From: Mnemiopsis leidyi
Taxonomy: Eukaryota > Ctenophora > Tentaculata > Lobata > Bolinopsidae
Length of the DNA: 50,436 nucleotides
Assembly: GCA_000226015.1 (NCBI GenBank)
Contig: JH153466.1
Span: forward strand, 81,858 to 132,293
Direction: 5' to 3'
Part shown: piece by piece, positions 1 through 17,800 of the stretch
Numbering within the stretch: position 1 is the first letter of the stretch
Layout: the number at the start of each line of letters is the position of its first letter
Notes under the pieces: generated by a model
The model's database searches: none
The model's input: only the letters and a program-made list of their open reading frames with translations
What the model was told of the DNA's origin: nothing
Translations under genes and position numbers: made by a program

Positions 1-309
1 AGTATCGTATCTGACTACAGTGGAAATCAGCTAGTATCGTATCTGACTCCAGTGGTAAATCAGCTAGTATCGTATCTGACTACAGTGTAATCAGCTAGTA
101 TCGTATCTGACTACTAGTGGAAATCAGCTAGTATCGTATCTGACTACAGTGGAAATCAGCTAGTATCGTATCTGACTACAGTGGTAATCAGCTAGTATCG
201 TATCTGACTACAGTGGTAATCAGCTAGTATCGTATCTGACTACAGTGGAAATCAGCTAGTATCGTATCTGACTACAGTGGTAATCAGCTAGTATCGTATC
301 TGACTACAG
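1..309. repeat. 32-bp minisatellite
   Basis: About ten tandem copies of a 31-33 bp unit beginning agtatcgtatctgactacag and ending aatcagct. Copies differ by single substitutions and 1-2 base indels (gtggaaatc, gtggtaatc, gtgtaatc). The array starts at the window edge, so its true length is unknown. If the S6 kinase gene starts upstream of the window, this array lies in one of its introns. Confidence 0.95.
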
Positions 310-3232
310 AGGTTATTATCTACACGTGCAGACTGCAGTATACACATCGACTTATACAATGTTTTAAACACTTAGCTGTTGGAGGTGTTACTTCCATTAG
401 TGAGATCTGGGTATATACGGAGAGATATTTGGCGTTAAATCACTTATCTCGCCAGATTAGATTCTTTGGTGTGTATATTATCTGGCCATAAATTAATAGT
501 AAATTGCAGAACTTTGGAGGTGAATCACTATTTTTTTCGATATGAGAAGTTGATAGTTTTCTTGTGACTATCATAAAAGATAACGATTAATATGTAAAAT
601 CACCATGATTTCCATGATGCTTAGTAAGCACAAAAATTCTTGACCACCAGATACTAATTCAAATCCTCTCGTTAGAATTATACTTGCTATGATGAATCGG
701 AGTAGGTATAATTCCCACCCTACCCAATCTTGTCGACCACATTATATGGCCATTTAATAGCACCACAGTTTTCAATGTGCGTCACAACTGCGTCAAATTC
801 TAAAGTCCTGAGTGAATAAACACATAATATTGTCCTCGAGACAAGATGAAAGGGTTAGTCCTGACTACCCTCTCTCACGCCAGCACAGCTTGCTTCCAAG
901 CCGGGGGTGTTTCTGCTTCATGACAAGTCCCAGAACACTCCAGTGTCGGGCCCAGGTTGCAAGTCATGTGACACAGGTCATGTGACACAATAGGAGAATT
1001 TTACAGCGTTTGTGAATTCACATTTTGTCTGATTAAGCAATAACTGCAAGTAATAGCACTTGGCTTCGCCTCAAGCGATTATTGCAGTTATCTGCACTCG
1101 CCTCTGCCTCGCGCAATTAATTTTGTGATCGCTCACTACACGCTCTTAAATTAGCGTATAAAATCGTCTCTGCGTGTCGTTCTAAGTTTCATTAATCAGA
1201 GTTCCTAAGGAATGCATCTTTACTGCACCCAGCTCATTAATTCTTTAACGTTAAATTTACCGCCACTGATTGCTGGTTAAGGTATAAATGTGACTCAAAC
1301 TGGATTACTCTTTCTGCCATGCGGACCATTATAAAGGTCCATTAATTATATCTTAAATATGGTCTTTATGAATGTGTCTCTGGCATTACTTGACCAGTGT
1401 AAGAATTTTTCATGGTAAGGTTCGGCTTTATGAAAATGATCTACAGTTCTTATTGAACCAGTTTACCAGTTGACTTATTAACTGTAGCTTAAGGTTAGTC
1501 TTGCACTTGGTCCAGGTTGTGGAACAACCTGGACCAAGTGCAAGACGTGACCTTGATAACCTTGGTTGCCACGTGACCTTGATAACCTTTAGAAATCTAG
1601 CAAATGGCAAAAATCGGAAAAATATCCTTAAAAACCTTGAACAACGCTGAAATTTCGGAAGTTTCAGGGGTTTTCAAAGTCTCGATCCAAAGTCATACCT
1701 AGCTAGCTATCATATCAGATAAACCTGATAATTATTCCCAGAATTACACCTAGGTCGATATGGGCCTGATTGAACTTTTCTGAAATAATACTTAGCCAAC
1801 TGCCAAGTAGCTAGTTGAACCTTGAAAATGACTCCAAAGTTACCTTGAAAAAACCTTGAAAAATCTTAAAAAGTGTCTCAAAATTTACTGGCAACCCTGA
1901 ACATGATCAACAATGTACAATTTACCAGTTCTAGCTTATACTGTTTTCTACACCAACCTCCTCCTTCTTCACAAAATACAAATAGCACAGTAATGAAAAG
2001 TACAAAAGTGCATACCAGACCTTATTCAATGCTCATATGTCGACATAACTATGCGGATATCACAGATGTAAGTCGTTTAGGTTGTACATTCCCATCCAAA
2101 GGTACACGATGACATCAATCTCTCTCTCCTACACCCACATCTGCATTCCTTGTGTAACTTGATGATCACACCACGTAAATTTGCAGCCACCGCAGCCGAG
2201 CCCTCGAGTTTTATCTTGGCAAGTTGCCAGGTAGATTATCTCACTTCACCTTGGTGCTATACCTGCATTGTAATCATCTATCGAATTTCAGCGACATTAT
2301 CAGGTTGCAAGGTAGCGGTAGCATGGAACCTCTCTTAGGTCATCCCTTTCCTCTTACTGTATTTTCGGTGCCAGGTTTCACTCTTTGTCTTACAAAGAAC
2401 TGATATCCCAAAAGTCGAAATGTATGCTCTTTCTGCCGAAAACACTTTTGACAGTCAACATTGACGAAAGGAAAATGTTCTTTAAATTTTAGTCCATAAA
2501 AATCTCAGTAGATTTTATATAAAAATCAAGTTGGTATCGTAAGATTACGAAATGTGTATAAAATACTCCTTTTATGAATAAAAGAAGTAGAGCTACTGTG
2601 TAGTGCGCAACGTACGATAACGTTAATATAGAACGTTGTGCAAGGTTGTAATACACAATAAATATTAATACATATTACATAGTACACAATACATATTAAT
2701 ACATAATACATAATACATATTAATACATAACACACAATACATGTTAAGATTAGATCACTGAGTTGTAGTAATTCTCAGCAAGCCTCGCCCTTTTTACTAG
2801 GATATACGTTGTACTGTATGTTTAATTAACGGAGTTAGCACATTTTTCTAGAACATGTTAATAACGTTTACGCATATGTGGGCCTATGTAAATTTGATGA
2901 CCTAATTCTACGTGTGATTTAAATTTACAATTGTCGCTAAGTTACAGGTAAGAATAATGCATACGAATCTATTTCATCACTTCCTGTGGATGATTTGGCA
3001 CTTTTCCAACTCAAATTGAAGCTGAAAAACAAAAGAGATATTGAGAATTTGAAAGATTTTGGCTAACCTCAAAAACACAGTCCCAGCACCACAGCCCATA
3101 TCATATGTCATTCTTCAAATTACTGTCATTTTTCGCCGGAATTTCACAACCGTTTGCTTGCTGCCCACAGTGGTTGCTTGGTCAAGATAAGAATTAGGCT
3201 GTTATCTGTATACAAGAGACAATTTATCTCAG
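310..3232. other. No recognised gene; probable S6K intron or upstream region
   Basis: I looked on the + strand for the missing S6 kinase N-terminus (TOS motif and the glycine-rich loop that should end at the phase-0 acceptor at 3232) and found neither. The stretch holds a perfect 23-bp hairpin (1498-1546), a 19-nt direct repeat just after it (1545-1563 and 1571-1589), and AT-rich repeats of atacatattaatacata type near 2640-2745. The small open frames lack splice context or family motifs. Confidence 0.5.
1498..1546. repeat. Perfect 23-bp inverted repeat (hairpin)
   Basis: The left arm 1498-1520 and right arm 1524-1546 are exact reverse complements over 23 bases, separated by the 3-base loop gga. 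The arms read cttgcacttggtccaggttg inwards from the left. Outside the arms, aaggt (1491-1495) can pair with acctt further right across a small internal loop. The right arm runs into a 19-nt sequence present twice (1545-1563, 1571-1589). It could be a small-RNA precursor, a cruciform, or a minimal foldback insertion; nothing here decides between them. Confidence 0.85.
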
Positions 3233-8656
<5,424 letters not shown>

Positions 8657-11020
8657 CCCTCGTTATCGGCATGGCCGTTATACTCTCCTTTTATAGATAA
8701 GTTATTGTGGTGGTTTGTTAAGGGAAACTTTAAAGATAAGCGGTTGTGATTTATAGAAGTGTTAAAATACACACGTAGTTTTGACTCCAAGTTGAGACAA
8801 ACATTTACACGTGGTAAACAAGAACTTCCTTACGTGTGGTCGAAGGCCGGCCGCGACATCTTCGCGGTCGAAGTGACCCTTACATGATACGCTTCATGCA
8901 AGCCTCGTTAGTTTATAAGTTGAAACTTTGAGATTCTGTGTATTTTTATCTTTTTTCCGTGAGTTTTTACCGTGTTTTTACGAAAAGTGTTATCCCCTCT
9001 TTCTGTCAGTAGCCTAGTTTTTGGTGGCACTTTTATCATTAACCTATTTTGTTGAGCAACGTCTACAGAATTTCTAATACTTAAAGAGCTTATTTCAAAA
9101 ATCAAAATTTGAATTTTTTGTGTTAATGTTAAACTTAGCTGTTTGTTTAAGTTGCTCTATGAAATAATGATAATGCAAATTGTTGATAATAGATGCTCAT
9201 TCGATTTTAATGGGACAGCAGAAGTGCAATTGGAATATATCTGAAATCAACGTTAAAAGCTACAAGACGTAAATGGAGATGTCTTTGGTTTTTCATCACT
9301 TTCGGCTGCCCGATTGTACTTCCACTTTCTCTCCGAAATCTTTATCGCTCCCCGTTATTATCAAGCAGTGGTAGTGTCGTACCGTAGAAGTAGCTAGGGA
9401 ACTTAGCCATTTATCGAAGCATGGAATTTAATAGGACTTAAGCGTATCTAATTTTTACTTAACATTAAATTTGCATATTTAACTAAGTGAAAGTGGTCTT
9501 TACATGGACTTACGCTGTAGATATAAGAAGAATTGTAACGCTTAGCTTTTAGCTTTGAGCCGGCGAGACTGCTACATAGAGTCGAATTTTTCTAATGATA
9601 AGTGTTGTCTCCAACTTAGACAAAATTATTCAGAATTGACCATCATTGGTTTGTTGCTGTTTTGAGGAGATGCCACAGGCATTTTGTTTGACTTTGAGTC
9701 GGCTGAACTACCGCATAGAATTATAGTTTATACCGTCGAGCGTTGAGCAATATATTTGAAAATGTTTGAGAGCATTTTGCTTGACCGAATGATTTTATTT
9801 TGATGAGTTTCTGGTTTCGTAGACCTCAATGTGGATTATGAGATTCTCAAAAATGATCGAAATTTAACATATCCAGGCTCTCGCCTCAAACCGATTTCCG
9901 TAAGTGTTCCGATTGAAACAAATTTAATAACATGTGAAATAGATTTTATAAGTGGTTTATAAGCTGAATGCTGCGATTTACATTCCATTTTCGTAAAATG
10001 TCTGTTTCAAATAATCATACCCATTGATATGGTATGTTTGAACATAGAAGAATACTTGTTAGCAACTTAAAGATGTAAATTGCAGCCTGTAGTTCGATAG
10101 AGCATAGGGAATCCGAATAGACAAAACGACTTTAACCATTTCAAACTCATAACACAAATCGTGTCAATTCTCCATTAAAAAAAGTCAAGTTTATTCTGAC
10201 GCTCGTGCAAAATAGGTGAAAATAGTGCTTAGTCACCATGGAATTATCGCAAAGTCTCCTATGGAGACTTTGTGAGGTAATACGCATGGCGATGATTGTT
10301 TGTATTTGGTATTGTGGGTGTCACACTCGTGTGGTTTGTTATGTACTGCCGCTACCCGTGATAAATTAGAGTCCGACAAGTATAAGTTATTATTGATTTG
10401 GGGTTTAGTAACTGAAATTTTGTATTCGATCGTGCCTCTTAAGGCCTGATGTGATAGAATTATGAAATCGTCAAAATACGGATCACGTTATGTCCGTTTA
10501 GCTTGACCACATTAAGTACAAAAACTTTAATAGTTCTAGTAGTAGTATTGTTGATTGTAAAACTGAAGTGTATTTGTATTCATTAAATTTCACAAACGGC
10601 AAGAACATTGGCTAAGGACATGGTATATCCCTAATGTGATGATACTGAAGCTACAGAGGCCAGACTTTCTTTTTGATCTTGGTGCATGAATTAGTTGTAT
10701 GTATTAGTTTAGTCCAAAAACTGACAAAATATGAATGTAATGAATTTTTTGGGTTATAGAATCAGTTTTACGAAACCAATCACTGATCATGGATCATGTC
10801 ATTTGAAATTGGTTTGCTTTTGAGATTGAACTGGAAGAAATGTTCGAACAGTAACAGTACGTATCAGACATCAGAACGTGTCTGATATTACTATTAGGGC
10901 CGGGGTATTACCGTTTAAATTTGTATCTGATTATTATGGGATAATTAGAAGTTGATCAATATTCTAAAATTGTGTTTTACTTTGCCCGGCTTGTCCTGCG
11001 TTAAACTTTGCAAAACAGCG
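8657..11020. other. Intergenic, no recognised gene
   Basis: Follows the S6K stop and probably starts with its 3' UTR. AT-rich, with no exon-like open frame showing a known domain on either strand. A clear local structure is a hairpin at 10250-10272: a 10-bp stem, caaagtctcc paired with ggagactttg, around the loop tat. Confidence 0.6.
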
Positions 11021-11130
11021 TCCCTCTGCCATAGCGCATCGGCATAGCCGTACTCTGATAATCGAATATGCATTATGGTACGCCTACGGCACCAAATTGT
11101 CTGCTACGATAATGGATCGTTTCTTACCTT

Positions 11131-11203
11131 GTCGCGGTGATACCCGACTCACGCAGCTAAAGCTGAACGTTTCGTTAGAACGTTAGACGGATATAATCTC
11201 GTC
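11131..11203. repeat. Bulged-hairpin pair, copy 1
   Basis: Hairpin 1 (11131-11148) reads GTCG c GGT gat ACC CGAC: a 4-bp stem, one bulged base, a 3-bp stem and a 3-base loop. Hairpin 2 (11186-11203) reads GACG GAT ata ATC t CGTC, the same architecture with the bulge on the other side. Between them is a small palindrome, cagctaaagctg, and aacgtttcgtt. Confidence 0.75.
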
Positions 11204-11461
11204 AATTCTTACCGGAATTGCTGATACCGCTTGTGTATCATTACCGGGCGCTGCGCTGCTCTCTCTACGTTTCCCTCAGCTCCGATCGGGAAAGCAACAA
11301 AGACTCCCCCGGCAAGTGTATCAAAATTGTCAGACGTTGCCTTGTAGGCTTACAACCTACCGTCATCGCTTCGCGCGCGTCACACCTGCTCCTCGAGCGA
11401 AGCGTAATGACAATTCAAAGAATCGTGGACGCGCATCGCCCGTTAAACGTTGCCTAGCTCT

Positions 11462-11480
11462 GCTGCCGCGAAGCGGCAGC
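11462..11480. repeat. GAA-loop hairpin, 8-bp stem
   Basis: The 19-mer gctgccgcgaagcggcagc folds into an 8-bp GC stem with loop gaa. The identical 19-mer occurs at 12035-12053. A shorter version (gccgc gaa gcggc) lies at 11726-11738, preceded by the same cgttgcctagctctgct that precedes this one. The GCGAAGC core is known as an unusually stable DNA mini-hairpin. Confidence 0.85.
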
Positions 11481-11503
11481 CCCCGCGAAGCCGCAAGGCA
11501 ATT

Positions 11504-11571
11504 GTCGCGGTGATACCCGAGTACCCGACTCACGCAGCTAAAGCTGAACGTTAGACGGATATAATCTCGTC
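11504..11571. repeat. Bulged-hairpin pair, copy 2
   Basis: Same module as at 11131. Hairpin 1 starts at 11504 but carries a short internal duplication (cccgagtacccgac), so two right arms compete. The cagctaaagctg palindrome is kept. Hairpin 2 (11554-11571) is identical to that of copy 1. Confidence 0.7.
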
Positions 11572-12034
11572 AACAAGGCAATATCGCCAGGCCAGAAATG
11601 CGTGACAGCGCGTGATGGCCGCGACAGTAGGTTATCAACCTACAAGTTTATTACACGTGATTGTTTTATAAAGTTAAAGGGGTAACTCCTTGCTAGTATA
11701 GTGCTGCACGTTGCCTAGCTCTGCTGCCGCGAAGCGGCGTCGTGACCGCACGCCCCCTGAAGGGGCTGGTCACAACGTAAGACAAGTAACTTTACCGGGC
11801 GTTGCGCGGCTCTCTCTACATTAGCCTTTACGTTAGCCTGCTGTACAATACGCCGCGTGCGGCGGCTACTTGCGTTACGGCCCATTTTCAATTTTCGCGG
11901 CAGCCAGCAGGTCAGGCAACGTCTGACAAGCGCGGCTGTTACGCACTTGTAAAGGTGTTAACCGACTCGCGCTCTCGCCTCTCAGCTTAGCTCTAACCAG
12001 TGCCTTGCTACACGTTGTATATGTGTATAGCCCT

Positions 12035-12076
12035 GCTGCCGCGAAGCGGCAGCCTCCGGCGCGCGCGAAGCGCGCG
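12035..12076. repeat. Tandem pair of GAA-loop hairpins
   Basis: The hairpin at 12035-12053 is identical to the one at 11462-11480. Directly after it, 12060-12076 forms a second hairpin of seven alternating C/G pairs around gaa. It is followed by ggcgggtcacaacgtgagac, related to ggtcacaacgtaagac near 11769. Confidence 0.85.
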
Positions 12077-12332
12077 GCGGGTCACAACGTGAGACAACCA
12101 GAGCCCTAATGGGCCTTTTGCGCGCGACACGCGCGCCTCCAGAGGCTAGGTTGTAGGTGGCCGGAACCGCGTAGCAGCCGCGCGCGTATGATCACCTGGT
12201 TAGTTGAACTCCCAGCTTACTACTCTCCTGGCGTTAGAACCTTAAACAGAAGTGATCAACTAAGCTACGCACCTTTGGTGGCGCGCGCCGCAAAAGGGCT
12301 CTGGTTATTGTATGTTGATAACCTACTGTCTT

Positions 12333-12409
12333 GTCGAGGTGTTACCCGACCCGCGCGCGGCTCGCAGTTTTGATCTGCTCTCCTCGCGTTAGACGGATAT
12401 TATCTCGTC
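12333..12409. repeat. Bulged-hairpin pair, copy 3
   Basis: Hairpin 1 (12333-12350) reads GTCG a GGT gtt ACC CGAC: both stems are kept while the bulge base and loop differ from copy 1. Hairpin 2 (12392-12409) reads GACG GAT att ATC t CGTC, again differing only in the loop. The spacer differs from the other copies and is GC-rich. Confidence 0.7.
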
Positions 12410-12780
12410 AACCTACTGTCGCGGCCATGATCCACGCGCTCTCATGCACGCATTTCTGGCCTGGCGAAGAAATTCTAGACGCGCATCGCCCGTTTATAAC
12501 AACTTCATCCGTAAATGTGGTATAGAGTTAATCGGGGTATAAAAATTGCGATGGTCTCATTAGTACATAACTAATGAAGCAAGATAAGCCTTAAACGCCT
12601 ATTTTTGACTCATAGTGCAATAATTGATTTACCGGACGTTGAGCGACTCTCTCTACGTTTCCCTCCGTTCGAAGCAACAATTTGCCTGAGGTCCCCAGGC
12701 AATAATTGATCTTCCTCAGCAGCTAGTCATCTTTACTGCTGATGATAAAATGAACTGTTATATTCCCTTGCTACACGTTT

Positions 12781-13374
12781 CATAGCCCTGCAGCCATTAA
12801 GTTGGAAAACGCCTTGTCCGGGGTTCATTATAAGTAGTTCACTAAAAATTGGAAAGAGTATTTTGCCAATTTACAGGAATGTCTTGTTTTCACCGTGCCG
12901 TACAATAATGTTTTCACCATACATATGCATCAATTGAACTAAATAGTTTTTGGTAAATAAAGCCTTCGTCTAGCCTTCTGCCTAGAGGAGTCCTCAGACT
13001 GGTAGTATCCATGCTCCCTCTTCAAACACATTTTTTGCTATGAAAGGAAACAGTCTAATAGACTTCTTTATTGTTTCCAACAGCCTGGATTTTGACCTTA
13101 GCTCTCCATACACAAACTACCAAGCTTACCTATACAGTGGTGCCCCAATTCGTGGTCACGTTCCCGTGACTATCCTGCTTAGACCAAAATTTGTATTTTT
13201 TGTACTTTGTTAAACCTGTACCCAGGCTTTCACAGTTATACTAAAGGGGCTCCTGAAAGATTCTAGATTTTTTAACGGAGACCCTCCTCATTTAACCCTC
13301 AATCACGGTTTCCTGGTCAATCGGCTGAGTGCAAGATTGCATAGGCAAATGCCTTTAGCTCACTCCTCTAGGAT
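12781..13374. other. Intergenic, nothing recognised
   Basis: No open frame or repeat with a clear identity on either strand between the GC-rich island and the tRNA-like element. Confidence 0.5.
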
Positions 13375-13448
13375 TGGCGGAGCTGGGACTTGAACCCCTG
13401 ATCTTCTGTAGAGAAAGTTGGGGTAGATACCACTACACCAGCAACCAG
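13375..13448 (-). repeat. tRNA-derived SINE head or tRNA pseudogene
   Basis: On the minus strand there is a pol III A box, tggtgtagtgg (13430-13440), and a B box, ggttcaagtcc (13386-13396), at tRNA spacing, ending in ctccgcca. The 5' end does not pair with the 3' acceptor strand, so this is not an intact tRNA. The next bases (ccagtggcgtaatg, from 13445) look like the edge of another dispersed repeat. Confidence 0.65.
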
Positions 13449-14858
13449 TGGCGTAATGTTGGTCTAACCAATATGCGCCCCTCAGCGGTAAAAAGGTGCC
13501 CCTTCGTGGTGCCCCTGGTAGAAGGACATACTGGGAGCAATTTGTGAAAATATGGTCGAAAAATCTAAATAAATTGTGAAGTTATTAAACCAAACTCTCA
13601 ATTTTGCTAGTTGCACAGTTAATCTTGCAAAATTGTCCCATATTTTTACAAAGATTTGGCACCGAATTATGACGGCACATCCCGATGTAGCCGGGGCTGC
13701 TGGGGCATGGTTATTCCACTGCCGGCAACCCATAAAGTAGCAGGAACCTATATTTTTATAGAATTTCGTCATCATCATAGTATCCAGACAATCCTCAAAG
13801 CAAGTTTCTTGAGCATTTATTGTTAGTATCATTGCATTGGCCCCCAGCAATTTCAGTAGTGATCCTAGGAAGCTCTCTTGTAAAAATTAAAAAGAGCTAT
13901 CAATATGTAACAACTTTTCAAAAAATTAAGATTTCCTAGGAAATTCTTTAAAAATCATGCTTCAGGGGGTTTTGGTGCTTTTGAAATTTGGGGTTATGTA
14001 TTTCACAACTTTGTCAGAAAGTACAAAATCGAGCTGAGGGAAAAACCCTCAGCACCCTATTACTATGACTTGCACAGATAGGATCTACATTCATATTTAG
14101 AAATTTACTCAAACTACAAAATCTAACTTCCAAGGTCATTAGTTGATGTATTGCCTGAACATGATAAAAACAGTTTTAGTATTGGGTCACACCAAAACCT
14201 CCTATCCGTGATGGGGAATGCTGAATAATGGGATCCTAAATCTGAAAGTGTCTTCTGAGGATGTAAGGACCATAATGAAGCCTAGTATTATGAGCAATCA
14301 CTGTTTGTCATAACAATAAAAAGAATATAAGGATACAGTTTAGTCCAATGAGAAGTAAATTCTTTTAATGACCAACTTGGTTATCAGTTATCTCACCGAG
14401 GTCGCTCAATCAACCTCCTCTGTATAACTGACCAGTTAAGGTATTTAAACACTACCATTATTCACCATTGTATGTTAGGTTGTGAAAAATTGGACTTAGA
14501 AACCCACAAAATTAAGCAATTTTCCATATTTTGCATAATTTATAAATTTCCTGTTGAACCCTGAGGTTGATATATCGACCTCGTGATATCTCCAAAACCT
14601 AATGCATTGAGACAAAAAGCTTTCAGACTTTAAAAAAAATTAATCTGAAAATTCATTTTCGGGGATGTAGGGTTAAATAAAATTTGAATTAATTCTAAAA
14701 TGTGAAATAAGAATATAATGCATAAACAAACAAATTTTTAGGGGGGTTGGGGGGGGGGCTGTTCAAGGACTGAAGGATAGTGGGCAATGTAGCTTGATTC
14801 CCATTTAAAAAAAATTTGATTGAGCTCATATTATGGCTGATCTAAATTGACCGTAGAT
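13449..14858. other. Intergenic, no recognised gene
   Basis: Leads up to the GGPS1 start codon. There is a 122-codon minus-strand frame at 13482-13850 with no recognisable domain, most likely repeat-derived. A G-run (ggggggttgggggggggg) lies near 14743. Nothing else is clear. Confidence 0.5.
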
Positions 14859-17800
14859 ATGACTCACTGCAATGGAAGTTCAGTTGAGAGTTCAACCGAA
14901 AAGAATCTGAACGGTCATGCAGTGGAGGAAGAAGATGAGGTAAATGCTAAGTACATGAGATGCTTACAAGAGCCCTACAAGTACCACACTCAAGTACCTG
15001 GAAAAGCAGTAAGTCAGAACTTGTATATGATCTTATTGGCTTAATGTTTCCTTTACAGTTTATACAAATACTTTACACAGTGTGCTAGAAATTTCGGTTT
15101 AAGGGCCATATAGTTTGGTGAGTGGGGCAATTGGCACCAGTGCCAAAATTTGAATTTAGTACTGTCATATCACTGCCTTATCACTGCCATGGCGCCACCG
15201 CACTGCTCTTGTGCCAAACTTTTGCAGCTGTACTGCTGCACTACTACCACTGCACTGCCAAACTTCAACCACTGTGCTGCCACAGCAATTCTGCCTTACT
15301 AATGCCGCACTTGTGCTGCACTTATGCCATTCTACTTCTGCCTCACTGTCCTTTGCCAATAAGTAGTAGCATTGTTTGTACGGTATTAAATGAATGTTGA
15401 ACAGTAGGATTGTGAGTACAGTTTAAACTGTACACTAGCATAGTCCACTCATAAAAAATGTATTACTCAGCAGCAAGTTACATGATAACATGATGTTTTC
15501 GATCGAGTAGAATTATTGTTAACTCATAATGCACTGTTCTCGTAAGTATTAAGATGTTCTTACTAACTATATTCAAACATGTAATACCCAAAAAAGCAAC
15601 GTCCTTGTCTGGTCAGCTTCAGTGCACAGACTATTTGTCAGATAAACTCCTCCACTTCTTCCTATTGCTGGCAACATCTCTCGCCAAAAGCAAATCTTCT
15701 ATGCTATACTTCGTTTTGTTCAAATCAGATTTGATTGTATGGAATAAGTTTATCTGGTGTCTATTTCTGCGAGATTTAGCATGGCAACGACCTAAATCAT
15801 ATATTAAAGCTGAAGCAGCTGGAAAATTTTCAGGTAATTTTAATACTTGAGTCATGAACCAATATGGTCCACCTAGAAACTTCAATACTATCAGTGAGGG
15901 GAATGACATTGCATCTATTATTCATCTATATCAAAATTATGTTTGGCCAGGTAATGTTCAGGATACATTAACGATGTCTTCTATTGGTGGTATCAGGCCT
16001 TTGAAGCACATTTTTAGGAGCTGGATAGTGTAGTGGTTTCATTTACACCACCCATGTGGCAGACCGGGGTTTGATCCCCGGCTGTGGCAAGTCGGCCAGT
16101 CACCAGACTGCATCTGGTACAGCTTCGGCTGGAAAAGCACACTTCTTCGCTCGTAAGATAAAACCCCCTACAGCTTGTTTAGTGCTTCTGCACAGAGTGG
16201 CTCAGGGTTACAGAAAAGGAGATGAGCACCTCAGGCTATCCCGTCTAAGGGAGTGACCTAAATTTGCTTTTCGTTTTTTTAGCCCAAGAAGAGGAACCAT
16301 ACATTACGGTTGAGAGGAATATGCCTTCCTTGTAGTCACACTTTTTTGAAGTTAGCAAAAGCTATGTTACCAAGTTGAATTCAGGTCTTATCCCAGAAAG
16401 ACTTTTTTATTGTATACAATCAAACACGTCAAATTTAATTTCTAGGGATCGGTTTCCCCGGAAGTCCTCTCCCCAGCCACTGAGCTGACTCGGTCTGTCC
16501 ACCAAATTCCTTCTCCTCATTTTCTTTGTCCTCCCGCCTGGAAAGACATGAGAGGCAATCTGAATTCGGAAGCTAATCTTAATCAATACTTTCAAAAGAG
16601 GGTACTCATTTGCACGTGCAATTCTGTTGGATATGAAATGTATGAATGCCTTGCACATGCAAGAACTTCTATCGAACTGCAAGAATGCATCGTCCTTCTT
16701 ATAATTTTACCTTTTTTAATTTTACCTTTTTTAAGTATCATCTGGACTGGGGATCAATATCATTTACCTGCTTAAAGATGGGCTTTATTCAAAACACGTT
16801 TACTTCCTTCTCTCATGTAATTGGATTCTGTGGCATGATTCGCAGCATTTATCGACGTAAGCAATGCATGATAAAAGGAATTTTTGTTTCAGTTATTTGG
16901 CTTGGCTGACGTGAAATACTAGTTCCTTAATGTCATGAAAATAGTCTTGATGAACTCATATATTTTAGGTATATATTTTCTGAAATACCTTATTTTGGGG
17001 GCTTAATGATTAGTTGATGATGAAGTCCAACATGGCAGATCTTTATAACTGTCTTGTTTACTTTCACCCTGTACCAACCTAGTGACAAGTAGAAGCAACA
17101 ATAAATAAATAAAAACGTTTAACGAAATATGGTGTTATTTGTTAGAGAGTAATTACTTATTTCCAGTTATCGCAATAACTTAGAACATTTTAACGGTAAA
17201 TTTATTCCGAACCGGTTACAAGAAAGAACGCATTTCGGGGACTGGGCAAGGGGTGTGGGAATGCACCTATTGTGTGAAATCTATATTGTGCGAATTCATT
17301 TGAGTAATCAAGTTTGTTAGCGTTTGTTTAATGCCACGTTACAATTCTCATCTGGGTCCTCAGTTTAGCCTTCGTCAGATCTTCTTTATTCCAAAATTAA
17401 CGGTACACGTGTGTTTCAGATTAGAGATCAGACAATAGAAGCTATGAACATCTGGCTTGGGGTTGAGACGAAAGTGCTACAGAAGATCAAGGAACTAGTA
17501 ACGATGCTGCATGAATCTTCTCTCCTCATTGACGATATTCAGGACAACAGCAAAATGAGGCGTGGTCAACCTGCTGCATATCTGATATACGGTATTTCTG
17601 AGGTAAGCGCTGTGTTTCTTACTCAGTTTTCCCAAAATTTCACGTTAATATAAAAAACTTGCTATTTGGCATAATTCGTTATAATACCTCTGCTTTATGC
17701 GATTCATTCCCAGCCTCTCAACTTTGAATAAATCATAAATCTCTTTTACAACAGATGTATCGAGCATTTTGAACATAGCTTCTCTTTCAATCCAATTTAA

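Larger units (their letters stand above)
11020..12780. repeat. GC-rich island of interleaved repeats and hairpins
   Basis: About 1.7 kb that stands out from AT-rich surroundings. It holds three copies of a bulged-hairpin pair (11131, 11504, 12333), several GAA-loop hairpins (11462, 11726, 12035, 12060), and an inverted repeat pairing 11584-11632 with 12411-12467. There is also a direct repeat gacgcgcatcgcccgtt (11429 and 12479), and three copies of an accgggcg...ctctctac module (near 11243, 11793 and 12631). Open frames here are fragmentary and match nothing I know. The pattern suggests nested non-autonomous mobile elements; hairpins with a GCGAAGC core are common at Helitron 3' ends, but the usual CTRR end after the hairpin is absent on the + strand. 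Confidence 0.75.

Noticed and set aside
2284-2312. Candidate S6K exon ending gcaag|gtagcg just upstream of the first recognised exon
   Set aside because: The encoded residues do not match the GKGGYGK loop, and no consistent acceptor gives the conserved preceding sequence.
11218-12525. Several 60-80 codon frames in the GC-rich island
   Set aside because: They cross the hairpin repeats, change between copies of the same repeat and show no domain.
13375-13448. Functional tRNA gene on the minus strand
   Set aside because: A and B boxes are present but the acceptor stem does not pair, so it was listed as a SINE head or pseudogene.
13482-13850. 122-codon minus-strand frame in the intergenic region
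   Set aside because: No recognisable domain, and it abuts repeat-like sequence (ccagtggcgtaatg); more likely derived from a dispersed element.
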